From JAAYEA01 sp012689325 (GTDB lineage Bacteria; Chloroflexota; Anaerolineae; JAAYEA01): a DNA stretch of 64,000 bases. Of this stretch, positions 51,005 through 59,855 are shown in pieces. The stretch is from the NCBI GenBank assembly GCA_036841525.1, contig DAITVZ010000007.1, positions 1 through 64,000 on the forward strand. The letters run 5' to 3'. Below the pieces are notes generated by a model. It worked only from the letters and a program-made list of their open reading frames with translations, searched no databases and had not been told where the DNA came from. The position numbers and the translations under genes are program-made. Within the stretch, counting starts at the first letter, position 1, and every line of letters begins with the position of its first letter.

Positions 51005-54000
51005 ATGCTACCTCTAGCCGAGACGCTGCGCCGCCTGGCGGTCGCGCTCCTGGCTGTGCTGGCGCTTGCGGGCGGCCTGGTGTCGTCCTGGCCATTGGGG
51101 CCGTCGCTGGCGGCGGCGCAGGCGACGGGCGGGGCCCCCATCCATTTGCGGGCGGTCACCTTTAACCCCACCCAGGGCGAAGCGCCCGCGGTTCCGGCGG
51201 AGCTGCTGGCCGCAGACAAGGACCTGCGGGAGCCCGGCTACTATATCCTGCAATGCCAGGGCCCCGTCATGGAAAAGTGGAAGGCCGAGTTGGAAGCCCT
51301 GGGCATCCAGCTCGCCAGCTATGTCCCCGATTACGCCTATAAGGCCTGGATGACGCCCAAGCTGGCCGCGCGGGCGCGGGCGCTGCCCTTCGTCGCCTGG
51401 GTCGGCCCTTTCCACCCCGCCTACAAGCTGGACCCCGCGCTCAAGCGCGAGGGCGAGTCCACCTACCAGATCACCGTGGAGCCGGGCGCTGACCTGGCCG
51501 CCCTCGCCGCCGAGCTGCAGGCCAGTGGAGCGCAGGTGCTGAGCGTGGCGGAGGGGCTGGCCGTCGTCGCCCTGGACGCCGCCGCCTTGGACGAGGTGGC
51601 GCGCATCGAGCAGGTGGCCTGGATCGAGAACCTCTCCCAGATGCGCCTCTTCAACGACAAGGCCGCCGCCGAGATGCGCGCCGCGCCGGCCTGGGCCGCG
51701 GGCTGGACCGGGCGCGGGCAGATGGTGGCGATCACCGATACCGGCATCGACACCGGCCTGGATAACACGGGCTATGGCGGCGACATGGTTGCTGACCTGG
51801 ATAACCGCGTGACCCAGATCGCCAGTTGGCCGATCCAGCCCTGGCTGGATAGCTATGTGAACAACCCCCGCGCCAACGATGGCGCGGCTGACCTGGACTC
51901 GGGGCATGGCACCCACGTCGCTGGCTCGGTGGCGGGGAATGGGGCGCTCTCCGGCGGGCAATACAAGGGCATCGCGCCGGGGGCGACCATCGGCCTGCAA
52001 GCCGTGGAGCAGTACGCGGATTTCAACGCGCTGGGCGAGGCGGTGGGCGGACAGGACGGCTATGACCTCTGGGGCCTGCCGCAGAACCTCAATGATCTGT
52101 TCAACCAGTCGTTCGATTGGGGCGCGCGCATCCACACCAATAGCTGGGGTAGCACCGATGCGGGCGCCTATACCGCCAAGAGCCGCCACGTGGACGAATT
52201 CACCTGGGGGCACAAGGACATGACGGTCCTCTTTGCCGCGGGCAACGAGGGCCTAGATAGCAATCGGGACGGCATCGTGGACACCGGCTCCATCTCGGCC
52301 CCGGCGACGGCCAAGAACGCCATCGCCGTCGGCGCCGCCGAGAACCTGCGCCCCGTGCCCTCGCCCAACGCCAATTCGGGTACCTATGGCGGCTGGTGGC
52401 CCCTCGATTTCCCCGTGGATCCTCTGCGCAGCGACCCCATGGCCAACTCGGGCGCCGCCGGCCTGGCCGCGTTCAGCGGCCGCGGACCCACCGACGACGG
52501 CCGCATCAAGCCGGACGTGGTGGCCCCGGGAACCTGGGTGCTCTCCACCCGCTCCAGCCGGGCCACGGGCAGCGGCTGGGGCCGGCCGCTCAACGGCTCC
52601 TATATGTACATGGGCGGCACCAGCATGGCCACGCCCCTGGTGGCGGGCGCGGCGGCGGCGATCCGCCAGTTCTACATCGAGAACCAGGGGCACGCCAGCC
52701 CCAGCAGCGCCCTGGTCAAGGCCACGCTGATCAACACGGCCACCCCGCTGGCGGGCCAATACCCGCCCCCCAAGAACGACGCGGGGACCATCCCCAATAG
52801 CCACCAGGGCTGGGGCGCGGTGAACCTGGCCGCCGCCACCGACGGCGCCACCGTCCGCTTCCAGGACCAGAACTATCCGCTCTATACCGGGCAGACCCAG
52901 ACCTTCCGGGTGGAGCTGCAATCCACGGCCAAGCCATTCAAGATCACCATTGCCTGGACCGACTACCCCGGCGAGGTGGCCGCCGGTATCGAATTGGTGA
53001 ATGACCTCGATCTGCGCGTGGTCTCCCCGATGGGCTACTCTTACCAGGGCAACACCTTTAGCAGCGGCTGGTCGTTGATGGGGGGCTCGGCGGATCGGCG
53101 CAACAACGTCGAGTGCGTGTATATCCAGAACCCCATGGCGGGCGCCTATCAGATCCACGTGACCGCGCACAATGTGCCGCAGGGCCCGCAGCCGTTCGCG
53201 TTGGTCTATACCGCCGATTGGACCCAGGCGCCGCCGACGGCGACTGCGACGGCGACGGCCACGCGCACCCACACGCCAACGCGCACGGCGACGCGGACCG
53301 CCACGCCCTCGCCGACGGCCACGCCTTCGCCAACGATCACCCGCACCCCCACGGTCACGGCGACGCCCACGCAGCGCACGTACGACGTCTCGCTGCGGCA
53401 GGGCCTGGCCGGGTACCAGGGCGCCACGGAGGCGGGCATCGCCAACCCGCTCAGCCAGGCGCCTGGCGGCTCGGCCGGCGAGCTGGTGGTGGAGGGCGGG
53501 GATGGGCGCGCGGCGCTATTGCGGTTCGACCTGAGCAGTATCCCGTCCGGCGCGAGGATCATCGAGGCCAGCCTGTTCCTGTACGCCACCAGAGGGCTCA
53601 GCGAGAGCCTGGAGGTGGAGCTTTACCCCGTCCTGCGGCCGTGGAACCCCGCCCAGGTGAGTTGGACGCAGGCCAGCCTGGGCAACCCCTGGGCGCTGCC
53701 GGGGTGCAACGCCCCCGGGCTGGACCGCGGCCCCCTGTTGTCGCGGACCGCGCTGCCGCGGGTGGGTGTCTGGTACGCCTGGGACGTCACGCAGCCGGCC
53801 AGCCAGTGGCTCGCCGCGCCCCAAAGCAACCACGGGCTGATCCTCAAGACGGCGCCGATTACCGCTACCACGTGGGTGGCCTTTGCCTCGTCGCCGCAGG
53901 CCGACGAGTGGCAGCGCCCCCGCTTGCGGGTTCGCTATGCCGTGGGGACCGGCAATGCGCCGGCGGAGCCGCTTACCCTGCCGCTGTTGCTGCGCGAGTG

Positions 54001-54970
54001 GCCGCCGCTTCCGGCGGCGCCGGTGTTGCAGGAGATCCGCGACCCCGAGGGCGATGGCCGTTACCTGGTTTCCTGGTCCCAGGCTGCGCGCGCCGTCGAG
54101 TACGAGCTGCACGAGGCCGATAATCCGGCCTTTGACCGCGCTGTGATCCGCTACCTGGGCCCCCTGCGCCAGGTCGAGGTCACTGGCAAGGCGGCGGGCT
54201 CCACCTGGTATTACCGCGTGCGGGGCCGGAATGCGCTGGGCGATGGTCCCTTCAGCGCGACCAAAGCGATCACGGTGCGCGTGCCCACCCCCACCGTCAC
54301 GCCCACGCCGCGGCCGTCCACCGGTTGGACCGCGATCCTGCGGGAAGGTTTCGAGGGCGATTTTCCGGGCCCCTGGCGCGTGTTCGACAACCGCTCGGGC
54401 GCCACGACGGAATACTTTTGGGGCAAGCGCGATTGCCGTCCCCTGGCGGGCGGCTACAGCGGCTGGGCGGTGGGCGGCGGCTCCACCGGCTCGACGCTCC
54501 CCTGCGGCAGCAACTATCCGCATTCGGCCAATAGCTGGATGGTCTATGGGCCCTTCAGCTTGGCCGACGCCACCGCCGCCGAGTTCCTGGGCAAGGCCTG
54601 GCAGAATCTGGAGAAGGACTGGGACGGCATCTTTGTCGGGGCGTCCATCGACAACACCAATTTCCACGGCGAGTATCTGAGCTATGCCAGCGGGCCGAGC
54701 AACTGGCGCTTCGACCTGGCGGCGGTGTATAACCTGGGCAACCTGGTGGGCCAGCCCAATGTCTGGGTTGCCGTGGTCCTTACCAGCGACTCGAGCATCT
54801 CTAAACCCGAAGGGCTCTACGTGGATGACCTCCTGCTGCGGAAATGCACGCTGGCGGCCTGCACCGAGGAGGGCGCCGCCTCGGCGGCGCCCTCGACCTG
54901 GGCCTCCTCGGCCAGCCTGGTGGCGCCCGGGGATGGCCTATCCGCGAGCGAGAGCACCGGGACACCGTGA
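51005..54970 (+). CDS. Large secreted S8-family serine protease (subtilase) with DNRLRE and Fn3-like modules
   Basis: A 1321-residue protein with a signal peptide (about 1-40), an inhibitor-like propeptide (about 60-215) and a subtilase domain whose triad is complete: Asp245 (AITDTGID), His301 (GHGTHVAG), Ser540 (GGTSMATPLVAG), oxyanion Asn414 (AAGNEG). A P/proprotein-like beta domain follows (about 620-735). A Thr-rich TPT linker (about 742-791), a DNRLRE-type beta domain (about 795-985; LRFDLSSIPSGARIIEASLFLY), a fibronectin-like domain and a C-terminal beta-sandwich come next. It should degrade protein outside the cell or at its surface. The following phosphoesterase gene overlaps its stop. 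Confidence 0.95.
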   Translation: MLPLAETLRRLAVALLAVLALAGGLVSSWPLGPSLAAAQATGGAPIHLRAVTFNPTQGEAPAVPAELLAADKDLREPGYYILQCQGPVMEKWKAELEALGIQLASYVPDYAYKAWMTPKLAARARALPFVAWVGPFHPAYKLDPALKREGESTYQITVEPGADLAALAAELQASGAQVLSVAEGLAVVALDAAALDEVARIEQVAWIENLSQMRLFNDKAAAEMRAAPAWAAGWTGRGQMVAITDTGIDTGLDNTGYGGDMVADLDNRVTQIASWPIQPWLDSYVNNPRANDGAADLDSGHGTHVAGSVAGNGALSGGQYKGIAPGATIGLQAVEQYADFNALGEAVGGQDGYDLWGLPQNLNDLFNQSFDWGARIHTNSWGSTDAGAYTAKSRHVDEFTWGHKDMTVLFAAGNEGLDSNRDGIVDTGSISAPATAKNAIAVGAAENLRPVPSPNANSGTYGGWWPLDFPVDPLRSDPMANSGAAGLAAFSGRGPTDDGRIKPDVVAPGTWVLSTRSSRATGSGWGRPLNGSYMYMGGTSMATPLVAGAAAAIRQFYIENQGHASPSSALVKATLINTATPLAGQYPPPKNDAGTIPNSHQGWGAVNLAAATDGATVRFQDQNYPLYTGQTQTFRVELQSTAKPFKITIAWTDYPGEVAAGIELVNDLDLRVVSPMGYSYQGNTFSSGWSLMGGSADRRNNVECVYIQNPMAGAYQIHVTAHNVPQGPQPFALVYTADWTQAPPTATATATATRTHTPTRTATRTATPSPTATPSPTITRTPTVTATPTQRTYDVSLRQGLAGYQGATEAGIANPLSQAPGGSAGELVVEGGDGRAALLRFDLSSIPSGARIIEASLFLYATRGLSESLEVELYPVLRPWNPAQVSWTQASLGNPWALPGCNAPGLDRGPLLSRTALPRVGVWYAWDVTQPASQWLAAPQSNHGLILKTAPITATTWVAFASSPQADEWQRPRLRVRYAVGTGNAPAEPLTLPLLLREWPPLPAAPVLQEIRDPEGDGRYLVSWSQAARAVEYELHEADNPAFDRAVIRYLGPLRQVEVTGKAAGSTWYYRVRGRNALGDGPFSATKAITVRVPTPTVTPTPRPSTGWTAILREGFEGDFPGPWRVFDNRSGATTEYFWGKRDCRPLAGGYSGWAVGGGSTGSTLPCGSNYPHSANSWMVYGPFSLADATAAEFLGKAWQNLEKDWDGIFVGASIDNTNFHGEYLSYASGPSNWRFDLAAVYNLGNLVGQPNVWVAVVLTSDSSISKPEGLYVDDLLLRKCTLAACTEEGAASAAPSTWASSASLVAPGDGLSASESTGTP
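53231..53377 (+). repeat. Second Thr-Pro/Thr-Ala linker tract
   Basis: About 145 bp of ACG, GCG, CGC and CCC codons encode ATATATRTHTPTRTATRT-like sequence between the protease part and the DNRLRE-type domain. It resembles the tract at 34812-35178 in codon choice. Confidence 0.8.
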
Positions 54971-55872
54971 ACAGGCGTCAGTTCCTGCGCATGGGGTTGC
55001 TTGGCGCGCTGGGCGCGCTGGCCGGTGGCAGCGCCTATGCTGCTTGGCTAGAGCCGCGCTGGCCGGAGGTGGTCGGGTGGGATGTGCCCATTTCGCGTCT
55101 GTCCCCCGCCCTGGATGGGCTGATCATCGCCCAGCTCAGCGACCTTCACGTTGGCCCCCATGCTGGGCCGGGGCACGTGCGGCGGGCAGTCGCGCTCCTC
55201 AACGGCCTGAAACCGGACCTCGTGGCGCTGACGGGCGACTATGTGCTGCACAGCGCCGATTATGGTATACCCTGCGCGGAGGCGCTGGCGCTGCTGGACG
55301 CGCCCTTGGGCGCCTATGGCGTGTTGGGTAACCATGACATCTGGGAAGGGGCGGAGCAGGTTGCCGATGCCCTGTCCGCGCACGGGATTCGTCTGCTGCG
55401 CCAGGGCGCGCACGTGGTGTCCCGCGGCGGCGCGCGCTTGTGGTTGGTGGGCGTGGATGATGCTGGCTACACGGCGATGAGCAGCATGGCCGGGGGCGCT
55501 GGCGAAGCCGGCCAGCGCGGGTTTGCGCGGCATTGGCAGGGCGCGCGCGATGCGCTTGTCTCGTTGCTGGCCGACATCCCCGCCGCCGAGCCGCGGATCG
55601 TGCTGGCGCACAACCCGGACCTGGCCGAAATGCTGGCACGAGCGGACGTTGATCTGTTGTTGGCCGGGCACACCCATGGCGGGCAGGTGCGGCTGCCGCT
55701 GCTGGGCCCGCCCGTGGTGCCCTCGGCCTTCGGGCCCAAGTACGCCGCCGGCTGGGCGCAGAATAGTCCGGTGCGGACCTATGTCAATCGAGGTTTGGGA
55801 ACGATCACCCCCGCGGTTCGTCTGAACTGCCGTCCGGAGATCACCCTTTTTCGTCTCTGCTGCAAGCGTTAG
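54967..55872 (+). CDS. Metallophosphoesterase with Tat-type signal
   Basis: The 301-residue protein starts at a GTG (54967) that overlaps the subtilase stop (GTGA). The N-terminus RRQFLRMGLLGALGAL is a twin-arginine signal. The calcineurin-like domain has all metal motifs: AQLSDLHVGPH, LTGDYVLH, GVLGNHDIW, and AGHTHGGQVRLP. This is the YkuE/LpxH-related branch of membrane-exported phosphoesterases. It probably acts on phospholipid- or undecaprenyl-linked phosphates at the outer face of the membrane, which is known for relatives, not shown here. Translational coupling with the protease suggests joint expression. Confidence 0.93.
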   Translation: MNRRQFLRMGLLGALGALAGGSAYAAWLEPRWPEVVGWDVPISRLSPALDGLIIAQLSDLHVGPHAGPGHVRRAVALLNGLKPDLVALTGDYVLHSADYGIPCAEALALLDAPLGAYGVLGNHDIWEGAEQVADALSAHGIRLLRQGAHVVSRGGARLWLVGVDDAGYTAMSSMAGGAGEAGQRGFARHWQGARDALVSLLADIPAAEPRIVLAHNPDLAEMLARADVDLLLAGHTHGGQVRLPLLGPPVVPSAFGPKYAAGWAQNSPVRTYVNRGLGTITPAVRLNCRPEITLFRLCCKR

Positions 55873-55910
55873 CGCCCGTCCTCTGCACAATCTCGATCTA
55901 GGTGAAAGTC

Positions 55911-56927
55911 ATGGAAGAAAAGACGCTGCCTCTGGGCAAACTGAACATGGCCTTCCTGGCCGACCTGCTGGGCCGCTACGCCCACCGCGATCCCCGGGTG
56001 GTGGTGGGGCCGCAGGTGGGCGAGGATACGGCGGTGGTGGATTTCGGCGACCGCTACCTCGTCGCCAAGACGGACCCCATCACCTTTGCCACCGACCAAA
56101 TCGGCTGGTACGCGGTGCAGGTGAACGCCAACGACCTGGCCACCTCTGGCGCCGTGCCGCGCTGGCTGCTGGCCACGCTTCTGCTGCCGGAGGGCAAGAC
56201 CACCGAGCGCCTGGTGGAGAGCATCCTCGCGCAGATCCATGACGCCTGCGAGGAGCTGGGCATCGCCCTGGTCGGCGGGCACACCGAGGTCACCTCCGGA
56301 TTGGACCGGCCCATCGTGGTGGGGCACCTGTTGGGCGAGGTGGACAAAGACAAGCTGGTCAAGACCAGCGGGGCCAAGGTGGGCGACGATCTCATCTTGA
56401 CCAAGGGCATCGCCATCGAGGGCACGGCCATCATCGCCCGAGAAATGGCCGCGGACCTGGGCCGGCGGGGCTATGCGGCGAGCTGGATCGCCCGCGCCCA
56501 GCGTTTTCTCTTCGAGCCGGGGATCAGCGTCTGGCGCGAGGCGAGGCTGGCCATCGCGACCGTCCCGGTGCATTCGATGCACGATCCCACTGAGGGCGGG
56601 CTGGCCACGGGCGTGCACGAGATGGCGCACGCGGCAGGCGCTGGCGCGTGGGTCGACCGGAGGCGGGTGCCCGTGCTGCCCGAATGCGCGGAGCTCTGCC
56701 GCACCTATGGGCTAGACCCCTTGGGGCTGATCGCCTCGGGAGGCTTGTTGCTGGCCGTGGCGCCGGAGGATTCGACGCGGCTGCTGGCGGCCTATCGCCA
56801 GGCGGGCATCCCCGCCGCCGTCATCGGGCGGCTGGTGCCCAGCGAGGAGGGGCTGTGGCTGCGCGACGGGGGAAAGGCGAGCCCCTTGCCCCGCTTTGAC
56901 CAGGACGAGATCACCAAGCTTTTTTAG
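55911..56927 (+). CDS. AIR synthase/HypE-family protein
   Basis: About 338 residues from the ATG at 55911 (AGGTGA upstream); a GTG at 55902 is an alternative. It has the PurM/HypE two-domain pattern: VGPQVGEDTAVVDF and VNANDLATSGAVPRWLLATLLLP (nucleotide-binding loops), LVGGHTEVTSGLDRPIVV, and MHDPTEGGLATGVHEMA. HypE proteins end in Pro-Arg-Ile-Cys, which is absent here (it ends ITKLF), so it is not a canonical hydrogenase-maturation HypE. It also lacks the N-terminal Cys/Sec loop of SelD. It is an AIR-synthase-related protein of unknown substrate. Its 3' end overlaps the convergent nucleotidyltransferase gene by 17 bp. Confidence 0.85.
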   Translation: MEEKTLPLGKLNMAFLADLLGRYAHRDPRVVVGPQVGEDTAVVDFGDRYLVAKTDPITFATDQIGWYAVQVNANDLATSGAVPRWLLATLLLPEGKTTERLVESILAQIHDACEELGIALVGGHTEVTSGLDRPIVVGHLLGEVDKDKLVKTSGAKVGDDLILTKGIAIEGTAIIAREMAADLGRRGYAASWIARAQRFLFEPGISVWREARLAIATVPVHSMHDPTEGGLATGVHEMAHAAGAGAWVDRRRVPVLPECAELCRTYGLDPLGLIASGGLLLAVAPEDSTRLLAAYRQAGIPAAVIGRLVPSEEGLWLRDGGKASPLPRFDQDEITKLF

Positions 56928-59571
56928 CCAGCTCTTGCGCCAGCGCCTCTTCTTCCGCGCGGGTGCGCACCTGGCCGTTCAGGACCGCATCGTGGACCTC
57001 GGTTAGGATCTGCTTATAGATGGGGCCGGGCTTGAGCCCCAACTGCTTGAGGTAGCTGCCGTCGACGTGGGGCCGGACCCAGCGCAGCCGCTGCGCGTAG
57101 AGCTCGAGGTGCGCGCGAGCTTGCGGGTCATCCCAGGCCGTATAGACGACCAGCAGCGCTTCCTCGGAGAGGGGACGCAGCAGGTTATACAGGCGGCTCA
57201 GCGGCAGCTCGGGGTCGCGCAAGGCGGGCAGCGCGCCCATCAACTCGGCGACCTCGTCCAGGCACTTGGCCTCGCGGCTGCCGATCTTGATGCGGCCCAG
57301 CAAGCTGGCCAGCTCGCCCGGCGCCATGCGGCAGGTGATCAGCCCCCAATAGAGGATCGGCCCGGGCCGCTCTGGGGGCGGCTCGCCGCCGCGCGGTGCG
57401 GCGCCCTCCCGATTCCCCGCCCGCGCTGGCCAGGCGCGCCACTGCTGGCGCAGCTCGGCGAACTTGCTCTGCAGCCAGTCGTCATCCACGAGCGCCGGAT
57501 GAATCTGCGGCAGCGCGCGCAGGTCGGCCAAGCGGCGCCAGCTCTTCTCCGGCTCCTCCTCCTGGAAGGTCAGCGCCAACTCGTTGCGGATGCGCTGGCC
57601 GGTCACGCGGCTCAGCCGCTCCACGTCCTCGCGGATGCGCTGCTCCGTCTGCGGCTCGATCCGGAAGCCTAGGCGCTGCTCCAGTCGAACCGCCCGCAGG
57701 ATGCGGGTGGGGTCCTCGATAAAGCTAAAGTTGTGCAAGACGCGGATCAGGCCCGCTTCCAGGTCCTGGACGCCGCCAAAGTGATCCAGCAGCTCGCCAT
57801 AGCGCCCCTGGTCCAGACAGATCGCCAGGGTGTTGATGGTGAAATCGCGCCGCCGCAGGTCCTCTTTGATCGAGCTGCCCTCCACCCAGGGCAGCGTGGG
57901 CCGGTCGGGGGCATAGAACTCGATGCGCGAGGTGGCCAGGTCCAGCGATTCCGGCAGGTTCGTGCCCGTGGTACCCCGCAGCAACAGCTTGGCCGTGCCA
58001 AAGCGGCGATGGCTGGTCACGCGCCCGCCCACCTGGCGGGCCAGCTCTTGCGCCACCTGGATGGCATCCCCTTCCACCACCAGGTCCAGATCCAGGTCGG
58101 GGATCCCCAGCAGCAGGTCGCGGACGAACCCGCCGACGACATAGAGCGAGTAGCCTAGCGCGTTGGCCACGTCTCGCGCCTTGATGATCAGCTCGCGCCG
58201 GGGGGCGGGCAGGGCATGCTCCAGCCTGCTGCTGATCTCCTGGCGGCTGGAATGGTGCAGGGGGGCCATCAGCTTGACCAGGTCGGTGCGCGTGACGATC
58301 CCCAGCACCTTGCCGTCTTGCACCACGGGCACCTGGCCCACATCGTATTGGGTCATCACCTCGGGGACGCGCTCCACCCGGTCGTCTGGCCCCACGCGGA
58401 TATCGCCCTTGCGCATGTAGCGCCTGATTGGCGACTTGGCCAGGTTGTGATAGAGCGCGCGCTCGATCTCGCGGCGGGTGATCACGCCGACGAGCTGGCC
58501 ATTATCCAGGACGGGGAAGCCCTCATGCCCGTATTTCTGCGCCTCCCGCTCCGCCTCCTGGATGGAGGTCTCGGGGCGCAGCGTGTGCACGCCAAAGGAC
58601 ATGATGTCCCGCACCGTGACCGGCGGGCGGATGGCGTTTTGCAGCCAATCCAGCAGCCGCGCCTTGGCCTCCTCCAGCGGCGCATCCTGCAGCACCGCGG
58701 CAGCGGCCTTGCTGTGCCCGCCCCCGCCGAAATGCCGGGCCACCTCGCCCACGTCGATCGCCTCCGTGGCGCTCCGGGCGATCAGTTGCACGTCCGGGCC
58801 GTGGGCGAAGAGCATGAAGGATGCGTCCGGGTCCAGCAGGTCGTTCACCTTGTGCGCCAGCGTGGAGAGCTCTTCCACATATTCGTTCAGGGTGATGGCC
58901 GCCACCAGCACGGCATAGCCCTGGATGCGCAGGATCTCGCCCTGCTCCACCAGGCAGCTATAGACCTCCATCTGCTCTTCGGTCAGGGGCCGGTGGAGGT
59001 ACTGGTTCAGGACGTCGAGGCTGGCGCCGCGATCCAGCAGCCAGGCCGCCGCATGGGCGTCTCGCGCGGTGGTGGTCGTGTAGGTGAGCGAGCCGGTGTC
59101 CTCATAGATGCCGAGCAGCAGCAACGTCGCCTCGATGGGGGAGAGCGCGATGGCCCGCTGTCGCACCTCTTCCAGCAGCAACGTGGTGGTGGCGCCCAGC
59201 GCCTCGCCGCTGTAGGTGTCGCCCTCGCGCAGCGCCACCGCCAGCAGGTGATGGTCCACGATGTGCAGGCGGGCCCGCTCGGTCATGCCCTTGATGGGCG
59301 AGGCTGTCTGGGTGTCCACCAGGATGACTTCGTCGATCCGGCGGCGAGGCAGCTCCTCCCGGCGGGCGAAGGGCAGGGCGTCCCAATAGACCGACAGGAA
59401 CTCGCGGAGGTTGCGGTTGAGCTGCTGCGGCAGCACCGGTGTCGCGCCAGGGTGCAGCTTGGCCGCCGCCAGAAGCGACGCCAGCCCATCGAAATCCGTG
59501 TGCTCATGGGTCAGGATGATGCGGTTCACCGGCTGCTCTTCGGCATCGACATGCCGCTCTCGCTCGCTCAA
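56911..59571 (-). CDS. DHH-CBS-CBS-tRNA nucleotidyltransferase/poly(A) polymerase
   Basis: The 886-residue protein starts at the TTG at 59571 (GAAAGG upstream). Residues about 15-320 form a DHH/DHHA1 phosphoesterase module (THEHTDFDGLASLL, LHIVDHHL, HFGGGGHSKAAAA). Two CBS domains follow (about 325-445, MSFGVHTLRPETSIQEAE and YMRKGDIRVGPDDRV), then a class II nucleotidyltransferase (GGFVRDLLLGIPDLDLDLVVEGD, with the catalytic DxD) and helical C-terminal domains. Such proteins add CCA or A to tRNA 3' ends; the CBS pair probably senses adenine nucleotides. The downstream tRNA-Leu has no encoded CCA, so a CCA-adding activity is needed in this cell. CCA- versus A-adding type cannot be told by eye. 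Confidence 0.92.
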   Translation of the reverse strand: MSERERHVDAEEQPVNRIILTHEHTDFDGLASLLAAAKLHPGATPVLPQQLNRNLREFLSVYWDALPFARREELPRRRIDEVILVDTQTASPIKGMTERARLHIVDHHLLAVALREGDTYSGEALGATTTLLLEEVRQRAIALSPIEATLLLLGIYEDTGSLTYTTTTARDAHAAAWLLDRGASLDVLNQYLHRPLTEEQMEVYSCLVEQGEILRIQGYAVLVAAITLNEYVEELSTLAHKVNDLLDPDASFMLFAHGPDVQLIARSATEAIDVGEVARHFGGGGHSKAAAAVLQDAPLEEAKARLLDWLQNAIRPPVTVRDIMSFGVHTLRPETSIQEAEREAQKYGHEGFPVLDNGQLVGVITRREIERALYHNLAKSPIRRYMRKGDIRVGPDDRVERVPEVMTQYDVGQVPVVQDGKVLGIVTRTDLVKLMAPLHHSSRQEISSRLEHALPAPRRELIIKARDVANALGYSLYVVGGFVRDLLLGIPDLDLDLVVEGDAIQVAQELARQVGGRVTSHRRFGTAKLLLRGTTGTNLPESLDLATSRIEFYAPDRPTLPWVEGSSIKEDLRRRDFTINTLAICLDQGRYGELLDHFGGVQDLEAGLIRVLHNFSFIEDPTRILRAVRLEQRLGFRIEPQTEQRIREDVERLSRVTGQRIRNELALTFQEEEPEKSWRRLADLRALPQIHPALVDDDWLQSKFAELRQQWRAWPARAGNREGAAPRGGEPPPERPGPILYWGLITCRMAPGELASLLGRIKIGSREAKCLDEVAELMGALPALRDPELPLSRLYNLLRPLSEEALLVVYTAWDDPQARAHLELYAQRLRWVRPHVDGSYLKQLGLKPGPIYKQILTEVHDAVLNGQVRTRAEEEALAQELAKKAW

Positions 59572-59652
59572 AGGCCGCCTTTCGTGCGGGCAGGTTGTGG
59601 CCTCATTATAGCATACAAGCCCGGTTCCTCACATTTCGAGCGCGGGTGCGGG

Positions 59653-59681
59653 TTTGACAAGATCGAGAAACAGTGCTAAAG
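59653..59681 (+). promoter_or_regulatory. tRNA-Leu promoter
   Basis: TTGACA (59653-59658) and TAAAGT (59676-59681) are 17 bp apart and end 31 bp before the mature tRNA. Confidence 0.65.
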
Positions 59682-59712
59682 TATAGGCACCCTTGGGACA
59701 CCCCAAAGGCAA

Positions 59713-59797
59713 GCCGAGGTGGCGAAACAGGCAGACGCGCTACGTTCAGGGCGTAGTGGGTATTAGACTCATAAGGGTTCAAATCCCTTCCTCGGCA
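59713..59797 (+). tRNA. tRNA-Leu (anticodon CAG), CCA not encoded
   Basis: Class II tRNA of 85 nt. The acceptor stem GCCGAGG pairs with CCTCGGC. The anticodon stem CTACG/CGTAG encloses TTCAGGG (anticodon CAG at 59747-59749). A variable arm with TGGGTATTAGACTCA and the T-arm GGGTTCAAATCCC follow. The 3' end is A then TGC, so CCA must be added. Confidence 0.96.
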
Positions 59798-59800
59798 TGC

Positions 59801-59830
59801 AGGCCCCGGTTGAGCGATCTACCGGGGCCT
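59801..59830 (+). terminator. Terminator of tRNA-Leu
   Basis: A perfect 10-bp stem (59801-59810 / 59821-59830) with a 10-nt loop is followed by TTGCTTTT. Confidence 0.82.
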
Positions 59831-59855
59831 TTGCTTTTCTCAGAAGGGATGGGCT

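Noticed and set aside
55911..56927. SelD (selenophosphate synthetase) as support for the selenoprotein
   Set aside because: The protein belongs to the same superfamily but lacks the N-terminal Cys/Sec-containing loop of SelD. It cannot be used as evidence of Sec synthesis.
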